Assembly (NCBI RefSeq): GCF_001902295.1
Contig: NZ_CP018335.1
Span: 434,001 to 498,000, forward strand
DNA from: Clostridium kluyveri
GTDB lineage: Bacteria > Bacillota > Clostridia > Clostridiales > Clostridiaceae
Direction of reading: 5' to 3'
Length of the DNA stretch: 64,000 nt
Of the stretch, positions 36,071-45,382 are shown one piece after another. The position numbers and the translations under genes are program-made. The first letter of the stretch is position 1. Each line of letters opens with the position of its first letter. Under the pieces are notes generated by a model. The model saw nothing but the letters and a program-made list of their open reading frames with translations. It made no database searches and had not been told where the DNA came from.

Positions 36071-38119
36071 ATGGTGGATATAGTAAAAATACTATTTTTA
36101 ATGTCACTGCAGGGAAGCTTTTTAGTTGTATTTATACTTTTAATAAAATTAATTTTAAGAGAAAGACTTAATGTCAAATTTCACTACTTTATATGGTTTC
36201 TGTTAGTAATAAAACTTATCATCCCTTATGGCCCCGAGAGCAATTTCAGCATATTTAACATATTTAATTCTGTAGTGGATATAAGGACTACTGGGTTAAA
36301 TCCTGTTTTTAAAATTAATAAAAATAACTTTACCATATCAGATACTAAACAGGCAGAGCTTATAAAAAACACTGGAACTACAGAAAAACCTAAAAATACT
36401 ATAAACCCAAATAGTATACCTGAATCAGATAAAAAAAATGATTATAAATTTATATTTATATGTATATGGATTCTAGGCATTATGATCATGAGTATATTTA
36501 TATTATATGGAACTATAAAGATTAGGCTTATTAAAAAATTATCTACTTACCAGCAATCATCTAATATTAATAAAATTTTAGATGATTGTTTAGACATAAT
36601 GGGTATTAAAAAAAAAGTAAATTTAGTATATACCTATAAAATAAACAATCCGTGTATATATGGGGTTATCAAGCCTTCAATTTTTATACCTATAAAGATT
36701 TTGGAAAGTATTTCAGAAGATGAATTTAAGTATATTTTATTACATGAGGTTTCTCATTTTAAAAGAAAAGATACTTTAGTAAATTGGATATTGATAATAC
36801 TGAATATTATATACTGGTATAATCCTGTGATATGGTATGGATTTTATAAGATGAGGCAGGATTGTGAAATTGCATGTGATAACTGTGCCCTGAAGTATTT
36901 AGAATATGGGGAAAATATAAAGTATGGAAGTGCAATTATAAAATTGATACAGCTAACTAATGAATCACAGATTTTAATTGGTACTACCTCAATAGTTAGC
37001 AGCAAGTCTGAAATAAAAAAGAGAATTATTATGATATCAAAACATAAAAAAACATCATGGAAAGGCATATTATTTGGGATTATAGTTATTATAGGTGTGG
37101 GAATAGTTGGATTGACATCATCTAGTTTAAAAGTAAGTGCCCTGGATAACCATAAGATCACATTTACAAATAAAACTTTGGAAAAGGCCTTAAGAGAGAA
37201 AATGAATAAACCGGAGGGAGATATATTAAAAAGCGATGTATTAAAGATAGATGAACTCAACCTATCATATAAAGAAAAAGAACTTAAATCTTTAGATGGT
37301 ATTGAGAATTTAACCAACTTGAAGAGTTTAAATTTAACATTTAGTTACGCAGTTGATATATCACCTTTAAAAGATCTAACAAAACTCCACTATCTAAACC
37401 TTTCAAGAAATTATTTTATATTGAATAAAGACATATCTTTCTTGAAAAATTTAGTGAACCTGGAAAGGCTGGATTTGTCATCGGATGGAATAGAAGATTT
37501 AACTCCATTAAAAAATATGAAAAATTTAAGGGTATTGAATTTATATTCTAATGAAATTACGGATTTAAACCCTATTAAAGACTTGAATCAGCTTAAAGAA
37601 ATTAATTTAAGTGGTGGTTCGAGGGATGGATATAACCATATAAAAGATATTTCTATATTAAAGGATTTTAAAGATCTTCATAATCTAAATATTTCATTTA
37701 ATGATGTTACCAAATCAGTTGTTGATGATTTGCAGAAAGCTCTTCCAGATTGCAATGTGAAATGTAAACAATTAGGAGAATTAGATTATCCCAGATTTAT
37801 AACCTGCCAGGGATGGACCGGAGATGAAAAATATTGGAATGATAACACTGAAAATAATTCATTTCATGCAGAATTCAATCCATTTAGTGGAGTTGATATA
37901 AGAGAGATAGCTTACAGTACAGAGCCTTATACTATAAAGCTCAATTCAAATATTGTAAGTGGAAAATTGACTGTAAGAGTCTATTATGATGGAAAAAAAC
38001 TCTTTGAAAAAGAGAATCCTGAAGGTGAAACTGTAAATATTCCATATACATCTAAAGGAGTATATATTGAAAGTGTGGGAGAAGGAGCAAAGGGTAATTT
38101 TAAATTTGAATTGAAGTAG
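36071..38119 (+). CDS. BlaR1-like M56 metallopeptidase with leucine-rich repeats
   Basis: About 682 residues. N-terminal spans, then the M56 zinc site LLHEVSHFKRKDTLVNW (HExxH form HEVSH, near residue 225) and DCEIACDNCALKYL, then a span near 335-353. Where BlaR1 carries a beta-lactam sensor, this protein has five or six leucine-rich repeats (LDGIENLTNLKSLNL, LERLDLSSDGIEDL, LRVLNLYSNEITDL) and a beta-rich C-terminal domain. It would sense something other than beta-lactam and cut the partner repressor. The ATG at 36071 follows GAGGTTTGC. Confidence 0.88.
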   Translation: MVDIVKILFLMSLQGSFLVVFILLIKLILRERLNVKFHYFIWFLLVIKLIIPYGPESNFSIFNIFNSVVDIRTTGLNPVFKINKNNFTISDTKQAELIKNTGTTEKPKNTINPNSIPESDKKNDYKFIFICIWILGIMIMSIFILYGTIKIRLIKKLSTYQQSSNINKILDDCLDIMGIKKKVNLVYTYKINNPCIYGVIKPSIFIPIKILESISEDEFKYILLHEVSHFKRKDTLVNWILIILNIIYWYNPVIWYGFYKMRQDCEIACDNCALKYLEYGENIKYGSAIIKLIQLTNESQILIGTTSIVSSKSEIKKRIIMISKHKKTSWKGILFGIIVIIGVGIVGLTSSSLKVSALDNHKITFTNKTLEKALREKMNKPEGDILKSDVLKIDELNLSYKEKELKSLDGIENLTNLKSLNLTFSYAVDISPLKDLTKLHYLNLSRNYFILNKDISFLKNLVNLERLDLSSDGIEDLTPLKNMKNLRVLNLYSNEITDLNPIKDLNQLKEINLSGGSRDGYNHIKDISILKDFKDLHNLNISFNDVTKSVVDDLQKALPDCNVKCKQLGELDYPRFITCQGWTGDEKYWNDNTENNSFHAEFNPFSGVDIREIAYSTEPYTIKLNSNIVSGKLTVRVYYDGKKLFEKENPEGETVNIPYTSKGVYIESVGEGAKGNFKFELK

Positions 38120-38177
38120 TTGATGCATTGTTATTAATTTTTGTGCCTTTGGCACAGTGAAGGGAATGATAAATTTT

Positions 38178-39167
38178 ATGAAAAATAAAAAATTATTAGC
38201 TTTGGTTTTAATTGTGTCCTTGTCTACGTCCCCATTAATCTTATTAAAATGTAATAGGGCATATGCATATTCCACTTCTAATGGAATTCAAAATGTAGTA
38301 AGGATTGGAGGAACTAACAGGTTTGATACATCATCTAAAATAGCTGAGCATGGATGGAAGCAGTCAGACAATGTGGTATTAGTAGGTGCACAGAGTGATA
38401 TTGATTTTGCAGATGCTTTGGCAGGGACACCTCTGGCATATTCTTTAAATGCACCTATATTACTTACCAATATAATTAGCACTCCTGATGAAATTAATGA
38501 TGAGATAAGTAAATTAAAAGCTAAGAATATATATATATTAGGAGGGACTGGGACAGTATCTCAAGCACAGGAAAATATTTTTAAATCAGAAGGATATGCT
38601 GTCACTAGGATAGCTGGAGCCACAAGATATGACACAGCCATAAAAATAGCAGATGAATTAAACAATAAATCTAAATTATCAGTAGTGAGTCAATCTTTAG
38701 AAGATGAAGTTAAAAATATGGGGGATACTATTGACATATCTAAATTAGGTGATAGAGACCAAGTAATAAAAGATGGTAATGTAGTTATGATTTCAACAAT
38801 AGATTCTCAAGATAAGGAAAATAAAAATGAGGTCTATAATACAAAAAATCTTGATCAATTTATTAGGAATTTCAACAATTTTAAAGAAGATAAAGTAAGA
38901 ATAATTAAGTATGTGAAACAAGGAAACCAGATATGGATTAATAAATTAGCGGATATAAAATATGATGGCAAAAATCTAATTTATGTAACTTATGACATCT
39001 ATAGTGGAGCAAATATTGTCACAGACTCAACTTCAGCCTCATTTACTAAAATAGTGAAAACATGTTCAAATAATAATGTCAGATATATTTTACTTGAAAA
39101 TGAAGATACAAAAGAAGATATGGGAGTAACTGTACTTAGCTTCTCATCTAATAGTATAAAAATTTAA
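38178..39167 (+). CDS. Secreted cell-wall-binding (CWB2) protein
   Basis: 329 residues. Signal peptide (MKNKKLLALVLIVSLS, cut after CNRAYA). Residues about 35-170 hold cell wall binding repeat 2 units: VRIGGTNRFDTSSKIAE, VVLVGAQSDIDFADALAG, NIYILGGTGTVSQAQENI, VTRIAGATRYDTAIKIADEL. CWB2 repeats attach proteins to anionic wall polymers in Clostridium. The rest (about 160 residues) has no recognised domain. It follows the blaI/blaR1-like pair in the same orientation and may be its target. Further C-terminal codons appear after the stop in another frame up to 39277, so the end may be frameshifted. Confidence 0.85.
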   Translation: MKNKKLLALVLIVSLSTSPLILLKCNRAYAYSTSNGIQNVVRIGGTNRFDTSSKIAEHGWKQSDNVVLVGAQSDIDFADALAGTPLAYSLNAPILLTNIISTPDEINDEISKLKAKNIYILGGTGTVSQAQENIFKSEGYAVTRIAGATRYDTAIKIADELNNKSKLSVVSQSLEDEVKNMGDTIDISKLGDRDQVIKDGNVVMISTIDSQDKENKNEVYNTKNLDQFIRNFNNFKEDKVRIIKYVKQGNQIWINKLADIKYDGKNLIYVTYDIYSGANIVTDSTSASFTKIVKTCSNNNVRYILLENEDTKEDMGVTVLSFSSNSIKI

Positions 39168-39424
39168 AAATAAATGGTTCACAGGATACAATTTCTACTA
39201 TAGATGAATCAAAACTTAAGTTGATTGCAGATATTATTATAAATTCGCTAGTTAACTTGGAAGTTTTAAATTATTGAGGTAAAATAACTGCTGCCCCCAA
39301 AATACTTATGAACTAAACAATATTTATTTCTAGGAGAAATAAGTATATAATATAGAAAATTGGAATTATATTGTGTAGATTTTGGTAACATATGTTAAAC
39401 AAATCCACAAGGGGGTATAAGTTC

Positions 39425-41581
39425 ATGATAAATTATAGTAAAATAGTGGGTATATTTTCTAGAGTCGATGAAGATTTAGGTAACAGTTCTCTGCTGGTTT
39501 CAGTGAGAAAAGGACTTACATATATGATTCCATTATTGTTAATTGGTTCTATAGCATTAGTTTTCTTAAGTTTGCCCATTCCTGCATATCAAAATATGAT
39601 GAAAGAAATTTTTGGTGATGAATGGAAGAATGTTTTTTTGTATATTCGTGATGGTACGTTTAACATATTATCCCTTATTATGGTGCTGTGTATTAGTTAT
39701 TCTTATATTATAGAACTTAAAGAAAAATATAATCATAATGTTAGTCCAATTATTGGATGTCTGGTATCATTATCTTCTTTTATCGTTGTTTTAGGAATCA
39801 GTAAAGATAATTTTTCTATAAAAAATTTTGGAGTGATAGGTATTTTTATTGCCATAATAGTGGCGATTACTTCTTCTATGGTTTTTTTAAAACTCAGCTC
39901 CCTTGATTTTTTAAAAATAAATGCTTTTACGGATGGAGCCAGTTCTACTTTTAACTATGCTTCTAATTCTATTTATCCTGCTGCAATTACAATAGCAGTT
40001 TTTGCAATTTTAAATCAGATATTGATAAGTGTTTTTGGCATATCAGACATACAGAATTTTATATCCAATTTTTTTAGTGAAATATTTTTTAAAATAAAAT
40101 CTCCATTTTGGAGTGGTATATTATTTATATTTCTTATTCATATTTTGTGGTTTTTTGGCATGCATGGCAGTAATATTCTTGAACCGGTAGCTCAAAGTAT
40201 ATTTATACCTGCCCTTGCGAAAAATCAGACATTAGTTAGTTTAGGCCAAAGGCCTACAAACATATTTACTAAAACTTTTTTCGATACTTTTATTCTGATG
40301 GGGGGATGTGGTACAGTTTTATGCCTGGTATGTGCTATTTTAATTGCAGGAAAATATAAGAACCATCGAAGACTTGCAAGGTTATCATCTATTCCTATAA
40401 TTTTTAATATTAATGAACTTATTGTATTTGGTCTTCCCATAGTATTAAATCCAGTTTATCTTATTCCATTTTTATTTACACCAATAATATTAACTATAAC
40501 TTCTTATTTAGCCGTATATTCTGGTTTGGTACCCTACACAATAACTACTGTTGAATGGACAACTCCTATTTTTTTAAGTGGATATGTTGCAACTAATTCC
40601 ATAAAAGGTAGTATACTGCAAGTATTTAATTTAACCTTAGGAATTTTGTGTTATATACCTTTTGTTAAGTTGGCAGAAAGTGTTTCTTATATAAGAATGA
40701 TAAATAGTTTTAGAAGGGTATGTACTGTATTTAAAGAAAATGAAGAAAAGGGAATAGTCAGTACGTTGATTTCAAGAAACGATGATACGGGAAATATATC
40801 AAGATTTTTAACAGCTGATTTGGAGTATGCCCTTAAAAATAATAAAGTCACGTTATTCTATCAACCACAAGTGGACTATAAAGGGGATATTTTTGGGGTA
40901 GAAGCTCTGCTCAGGTGGAAACATGATATATACGGATACATTTATCCTCCTTTAGTTATTGTATTGGCATCAGAAGGGCATCTCATGGATAAACTTAGCT
41001 ATTGGATATTAAATAGAGTCTGTAGTGATTTAAGTAAAATGAATAAGCTTGGATTTCCAAATATCATAGTATCTATAAATATGTCTGTAGTCCAATTAGA
41101 AAACGATTATTTTGTTAATAATCTTGAAAAAAGTATTAAAAAGCATAAAATAGCACAAGACAAGCTTGAAATTGAAATAACAGAGCAAATTGCATTGAGG
41201 AGTAGTAAAGATATTCGAGATAGAATTATGGCTATGAAGAAATTGGGAGTACGATTGGCCATGGATGATTTTGGTATGGGACATAGCTCTTTGATGTATC
41301 TTAAAGAATATGAATTTGATACCATAAAGCTGGATGGCTCTTTGGTTCGGGAAATTTTATATAATAATAATTGCAGGGATATTATTCAGTCTATTGTATC
41401 CTTGGGGAAATCATTAAATTATTCAGTAATAGCGGAATATGTGGAAGAAGAAGAGCAGCGGGATATACTTTATGAACTTGGATGTCATAGATATCAAGGA
41501 TATTTATACAGTAAACCTCTTAATTATGATGAGCTAATAGAATATTTACTAGACAAATGTGAAAGTAAATTCTGTGGGTAA
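39425..41581 (+). CDS. PTS EIIC-like membrane domain fused to EAL phosphodiesterase
   Basis: 718 residues from the ATG at 39425 (AAGGGGG upstream). Residues 1-430 are a multi-span PTS EIIC-like domain of the cellobiose class (GLTYMIPLLLIGSIALVF, HILWFFGMHGSN, FNINELIVFGLPIVLNP). Residues 455-710 are an EAL domain: LFYQPQVDYKGDIFGVEALL, INMSVVQLE, LEIEITEQIAL, LAMDDFGMGHSSLMYL, IKLDGSLV and AEYVEEEEQRD. The metal and catalytic residues are present, so it should degrade c-di-GMP. The EIIC part probably senses a sugar at the membrane. I see no EIIA or EIIB nearby. Confidence 0.9.
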   Translation: MINYSKIVGIFSRVDEDLGNSSLLVSVRKGLTYMIPLLLIGSIALVFLSLPIPAYQNMMKEIFGDEWKNVFLYIRDGTFNILSLIMVLCISYSYIIELKEKYNHNVSPIIGCLVSLSSFIVVLGISKDNFSIKNFGVIGIFIAIIVAITSSMVFLKLSSLDFLKINAFTDGASSTFNYASNSIYPAAITIAVFAILNQILISVFGISDIQNFISNFFSEIFFKIKSPFWSGILFIFLIHILWFFGMHGSNILEPVAQSIFIPALAKNQTLVSLGQRPTNIFTKTFFDTFILMGGCGTVLCLVCAILIAGKYKNHRRLARLSSIPIIFNINELIVFGLPIVLNPVYLIPFLFTPIILTITSYLAVYSGLVPYTITTVEWTTPIFLSGYVATNSIKGSILQVFNLTLGILCYIPFVKLAESVSYIRMINSFRRVCTVFKENEEKGIVSTLISRNDDTGNISRFLTADLEYALKNNKVTLFYQPQVDYKGDIFGVEALLRWKHDIYGYIYPPLVIVLASEGHLMDKLSYWILNRVCSDLSKMNKLGFPNIIVSINMSVVQLENDYFVNNLEKSIKKHKIAQDKLEIEITEQIALRSSKDIRDRIMAMKKLGVRLAMDDFGMGHSSLMYLKEYEFDTIKLDGSLVREILYNNNCRDIIQSIVSLGKSLNYSVIAEYVEEEEQRDILYELGCHRYQGYLYSKPLNYDELIEYLLDKCESKFCG

Positions 41582-41623
41582 GTGGGATAAAGTTCAGGTT
41601 TTGTTATTTTCTATATAGTGGAT

Positions 41624-41675
41624 AAAAAAGCCATGTGTAAGGGGAAATAAATTCTCCCTATATGCATGGCTTTTG
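41624..41675. terminator. Bidirectional terminator
   Basis: Arms AAAAAGCCATG and CATGGCTTTT with T-runs on both strands, between convergent genes at 39425 and 41701. Confidence 0.85.
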
Positions 41676-41700
41676 TCTACAGAAATTTAAAATATATTTA

Positions 41701-42279
41701 CTATACTTCTGCTATTACCCGGCAAGGAAGTCCGGAAAACCCGCTCATATTTACAGGGAAAGTATATACTGTAAAGAAATTAGAGATCATTTCCTCTAAT
41801 AATAAGTCTAAATTGCTTAAATTTTCAATAATAAATATTCCGCTATCTGCACAGTATTGATCTGCCCTAGGATGATTTTTAGGTTTTTTAATTCCAGCCA
41901 TGTCTACTCCTATAAAGCTTACTTTTTTGTCAATGAGGTAATCAATCAATTTATCAGATAGTTCTATATATGTGGAAAAGTATTCTTTTCTACCATATCC
42001 ATACTTTTTTAGTATTCCTGAATGAAATATTACAAAATCATTTTGTTGTATGCTGCTTAAATCTAGATCTTCTACATTTACTTCTGAAGCTTTTATATTA
42101 CTTATATCAAATATCTTTCCTTTAGTAAGGATGTTTTCTATGGAAAATTCCTTGTCCATAACATCAAAATGTGTTCCTATATGCCCTGCTTTTTCTAAGC
42201 CTGAATTTATCTGACCTATTGAGGCTAACATAGTATCTAGCATCTTTTTTTCTATTTTAAAGCTTAAATCAATTTTCAT
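41701..42279 (-). CDS. Cyclase-family (kynurenine formamidase-like) hydrolase
   Basis: 192 residues. The metal site HIGTHFDVMDK (form HxGTHxD), a KASEVNVEDLDLSSIQQNDF stretch, a FVIFHSGILKKYGY strand and VDMAGIKKPKNHPRADQYCA. This matches the cyclase/arylformamidase superfamily, metal-dependent amidohydrolases acting on small molecules. The start at 42279 has GGAGG on the minus strand. It is divergent from a MarR regulator, with matching palindromes between them, so that regulator probably controls it. Substrate unknown. Confidence 0.85.
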   Translation of the reverse strand: MKIDLSFKIEKKMLDTMLASIGQINSGLEKAGHIGTHFDVMDKEFSIENILTKGKIFDISNIKASEVNVEDLDLSSIQQNDFVIFHSGILKKYGYGRKEYFSTYIELSDKLIDYLIDKKVSFIGVDMAGIKKPKNHPRADQYCADSGIFIIENLSNLDLLLEEMISNFFTVYTFPVNMSGFSGLPCRVIAEV

Positions 42280-42300
42280 TTTAAACTCCTCCATAAAATT

Positions 42301-42420
42301 TTATTTTCCCAGGAAATAATAATATAATAACACAATATCATTTCCTTGTAAACTATTTTTTTGAATATTTATATAGGATTATTACTAATACTATGGTATA
42401 ATTATTTCCTAGGATAATAA
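42301..42420. promoter_or_regulatory. Divergent promoter region with two matching palindromes
   Basis: TTATTTTCCCAGGAAATAAT (42301-42320) lies next to the cyclase gene and ATTATTTCCTAGGATAATAA (42401-42420) next to the MarR gene. Both are inverted repeats around TTTCC-(C/T)AGGA. They are likely operators of the MarR protein for both directions. Confidence 0.7.
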
Positions 42421-42440
42421 TTTTGAAGGAGTTTTTAATT

Positions 42441-42938
42441 ATGGAAATAGATAATGAAAAAATACAAATAAAATTGATATTAAATAGAATGACAAATCTA
42501 TGGGACTATATAACTAATTTCACTGAAATTCATGAGAAGGCTTTGAAAGAATCATTAATTAAATACCATTATGAAGATATACTTAATAAAAATTTAATGC
42601 TTTCTGAATTTCATGTCATAGATTGTATAGGAAAAAATCAGCTGCCTAATGCAACTTTTATATCAAAAGAATTAGATATGACTAAGGGAGCAATATCTAA
42701 AATAGCTGCTAAATTAATAAAAAAGGGTTTTATAAAGGGAAATCGTTTAGAGAATAATAAAAAAGAAATTTATTATAGCTTAACATCTAAGGGAAAAATA
42801 GTTTTTCAGATACATGAGGAGCTTCATGAGATAAAGAATAGAAAATTTATAAATATGTTGAATAAATATAATAAAGAAGAATTGAACACAATTAATAATT
42901 TTTTAGATGATTGTATAAATAGTTTGTTCCAAGAATAA
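42441..42938 (+). CDS. MarR-family regulator
   Basis: 165 residues from the ATG at 42441, with AAGGAG upstream. Winged helix in the middle: LMLSEFHVIDCIGKNQLPNA, FISKELDMTKGAISKIAAKL, IKKGFIKGNRLENNKKEIYY. Helices at both ends form the dimer. It is divergent from the cyclase gene, with paired palindromes in between. It is likely to respond to a small molecule handled by that enzyme. Confidence 0.9.
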   Translation: MEIDNEKIQIKLILNRMTNLWDYITNFTEIHEKALKESLIKYHYEDILNKNLMLSEFHVIDCIGKNQLPNATFISKELDMTKGAISKIAAKLIKKGFIKGNRLENNKKEIYYSLTSKGKIVFQIHEELHEIKNRKFINMLNKYNKEELNTINNFLDDCINSLFQE

Positions 42939-43332
42939 CAATGTAATACTACAGGCTTTTCTAAAGCAGAAATTTTATGTATAATCATGGAAATGTTGTG
43001 GTAGGGGTTCTAATATTGTTTGCTTTTGTAGGAAGACTTTATATTTTAGAACTTCGCCTGCTAATGGAACTTAGATTAAACTTTGCTAGTATATTAAATG
43101 GGACGAAAAGTGAAAGAAGAGTCACTTCATACTACTTTACAAGAATTTTAAAGTATGATAAAATGAAAAATGTATAAATATACTTAATTGTTTAAATTTA
43201 TATTAAAAAGATATCAATCATTTTATGGCCATCTATATTTAAAAAATAAGTATTTGATTTTTCGAGTACTTATTTTTGCTTTTGAAATAGTTATCAACAG
43301 TGTGTTGTTGATAATGTGGACAACTAATATAA
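42939..43332. other. Gene-poor stretch with a terminator-like hairpin
   Basis: A 66-codon frame at 42977 has no ribosome site and is not supported. A hairpin AAAATAAGTA/TACTTATTTT with T-run lies at 43243-43275. Nothing else is recognised. Confidence 0.5.
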
Positions 43333-43638
43333 GAAATTGAAAAGTCAATAGAAGTTATTGCAGAAAAAGCTGAACAAGGGGCTATGTCAGCTAATGAAAT
43401 TAGCAATAAAGCAATTGAATTAAAAAGTAATTCTGTAGAACTCCAAGCTGATGCAGATAAAACTCGTACAGATATTAGAAAAACTATGGATGAAGCTTTG
43501 AAAAAAATCAAAGAAGTAGAGAAAATAAAGGTTTTATCAGATGCTATTTTAAATAGTACTCTAGAATATAGTGTCTCCTTTGAAATAATGTTAAAAGTAA
43601 GTACCCTTTATTTAAGGGGTTTATTTTTTATTTTATAA
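43333..43638 (+). pseudogene. Methyl-accepting chemotaxis protein fragment
   Basis: It begins after an in-frame stop without a start: EIEKSIEVIAEKAEQGAMSA, NEISNKAIELKSNSVELQAD and then DEALKKIKEVEKIKVLSDAI, the coiled-coil signalling part of a chemoreceptor. After about 75 codons it ends in unrelated sequence. The ligand, membrane and hairpin-tip parts are absent. A hairpin with T-run at 43600-43632 follows. Confidence 0.8.
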
Positions 43639-43721
43639 GAATTAACATGGTGTTAATTATATATTTTTCCAGAGGATTAGATAATATTTTGTTGAATTAT
43701 AATTTTAAGGAGGTGACAACT

Positions 43722-43985
43722 TTGGTTTATTTAATAACATATGAGCTTCGTAAAGAAGATAAGGATTATGATTACCTTTATGAAAAAATTAAGTCATTAG
43801 GTGAGTGGCAGCGTCCTTTAGAATCTACCTGGTTTTTGGATTCAGAATTACCAATCCCTGAAATAAAAGGAGAATTAGAAAATTTTATGGACGGTGGAGA
43901 TAAGCTATTTATTTCTAAAATTACAGAGGATTATGACGGATGTTTAATTGGAAGTATGTGGTTATGGTTATCCAGTCATGTGTAG
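43722..43985 (+). CDS. Cas2/SinR-like small protein
   Basis: 87 residues from a TTG at 43722 with AAGGAGGTGACA upstream. Ferredoxin-like pattern: TLVYLITYELRKEDKDYDYL, YEKIKSLGEWQRPLESTWFL, DGGDKLFISKITEDYDG and a final SMWLWLSSH. This resembles the SinR/Cas2-like family that is often found outside CRISPR loci. No cas genes or repeats are near, so a CRISPR role is unlikely; a toxin or stress function is possible. Confidence 0.65.
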   Translation: MVYLITYELRKEDKDYDYLYEKIKSLGEWQRPLESTWFLDSELPIPEIKGELENFMDGGDKLFISKITEDYDGCLIGSMWLWLSSHV

Positions 43986-44010
43986 GGTTATACTAATTTT
44001 GATATCTTAT

Positions 44011-44157
44011 CAAGTGATTCTTAGGTTCAGGTGGAGTTTGCTGTAGGGACTGCTTATCTCCATCTGAACCTTATTAACAGTATTCTTAGTGTCTTTAGCA
44101 CTTAGAATACGTTATCCTTTAGGGGAAGAACTTATCCAGGCGCATAGCAGTGCTTAT
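44011..44157 (+). repeat. Structured repeat copy 5, 3'-truncated
   Basis: It starts CAAGTGATTCTTAGG after an AT, has both the first hairpin and the extra ATTCTTAGTG/CACTTAGAAT hairpin, and breaks off at GTGCTTAT, where the IS remnant begins. The last about 50 bases of the repeat are missing. Confidence 0.85.
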
Positions 44158-44165
44158 TTTTATTC

Positions 44166-45050
44166 TGTTCACACAATAATGAAATTTGTTACAAATAGTT
44201 AATCATTATGCCATTAAGTTGTAACAAATACCACATATAATAATAAGTGTCCTAAGGAGATGACCTTAGAGGAAATAGAAATTAATGTGTGTTTACATAT
44301 ATAAGAAAAGTAATGGTAATTACCAGACTGGTGTCTGTAGTTGCAGGGCACTATAAATTCAAATGCAACTGCCAGAGTTTAGTATATTAAATTAAGCTCC
44401 TTAAAAAATAATGTTGTTAAAAATAAGTACCTGTCATTTGGGGTGCTTATTTTTGTCAAATAAAACCCTTAACTGAGGACCAGAGATTCCGTGAATAGCT
44501 TCCATTAAAATGATAAAAATAACCTTCAATTACTTTATAAGGTTATTTATACTTTGAAGAACTAATTTAGCATTGAAAATGGAAGCCCATTTAGTAGTTC
44601 TGTTGCCCTGTATGTTCACCTTCCGATTTAGTTATAACTTGCTCTTTATAAGATTTCTTATTTAATTTTGTTTCTTCTGATTTAACTTTTAACATATTTT
44701 GCTTTATAACATAATTTATTTCAATGCCTATAACCATTGCCACAACTGATTTATGCACATAATGATAACTAGTACCATTTTTCATTAATATATAGTGTTT
44801 ACATTTTTTCTTCTCACCAGTATTTACAATATCAGTACCGTCAATGGCACATACAGTGTACCCATCAATAGTCCCTTTGCTAAAAGTTTTATTTTTAACT
44901 AATACAGAAATTATATTTTGAAAGCTTTCTTCTAAAGCTTCTAAATCCCATTTAGCAAGAGTTTCACCTATGGTATCTATACTAGGTAATTTTGTTTTTC
45001 CAGGGAATACTGGGTTAAAACAGCCATTCCTTTTTTATTGTGAACAAACT
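44166..45050 (-). mobile_element. Degenerate IS with transposase fragment
   Basis: Ends look like inverted repeats (TGTTCACACAATAA at 44166, TTATTGTGAACA at 45038). On the minus strand, from about 45033 down to 44591, a frame reads GCFNPVFPGKTKLPSIDTIG, TIDGYTVCAIDGTDIVNTGE and KKKCKHYILMKNGTSYHYVH, a DDE transposase core. The first and last parts are missing. The family is uncertain. A terminator-like hairpin AAAATAAGTACC/GGTGCTTATTTT is at 44425-44455. Confidence 0.7.
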
Positions 45051-45382
45051 ATATTATAAAGGGATGTTATTTTTTTGTCCAGTTTTCATAAAAGATGTTC
45101 AACTAATTTCCAATTACAAAGAGAATTTACTTTAAAACATTAAAACATTAAAACTACTTAAAGCACTGATTCACAAAACTTTCAGTGGCTTTTTATTTGT
45201 ATCTGCGGAATTCATGGGAAAAGGCCCTGCTTGCCGGTTAGCGGAAGGCCGACAGTATGGTTCGTGGAAGTAACCGCCTTAATATGGATTAAATGCAAAT
45301 TCCACAAGGATTCCTAAAACATTCCATACTGCTTCCAAAACCGTCCATTATACTAAAGCCATCCCAAATAAAGAAAGGAACG
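45051..45382 (+). other. Boundary zone into higher-GC segment
   Basis: Up to about 45190 the sequence is AT-rich like the surroundings. From there the base composition changes sharply (for example CCGGTTAGCGGAAGGCCGAC). No gene is supported. The high-GC composition continues to about 46760 and again from 48519 to 50012. Confidence 0.6.

Noticed and set aside
42977..43177. 66-codon plus-strand frame with a hydrophobic start
   Set aside because: No ribosome site, no family resemblance, and it lies in debris after the MarR gene.
43722..43985. Part of a CRISPR-Cas locus
   Set aside because: No cas1, other cas genes or repeat array in the window.
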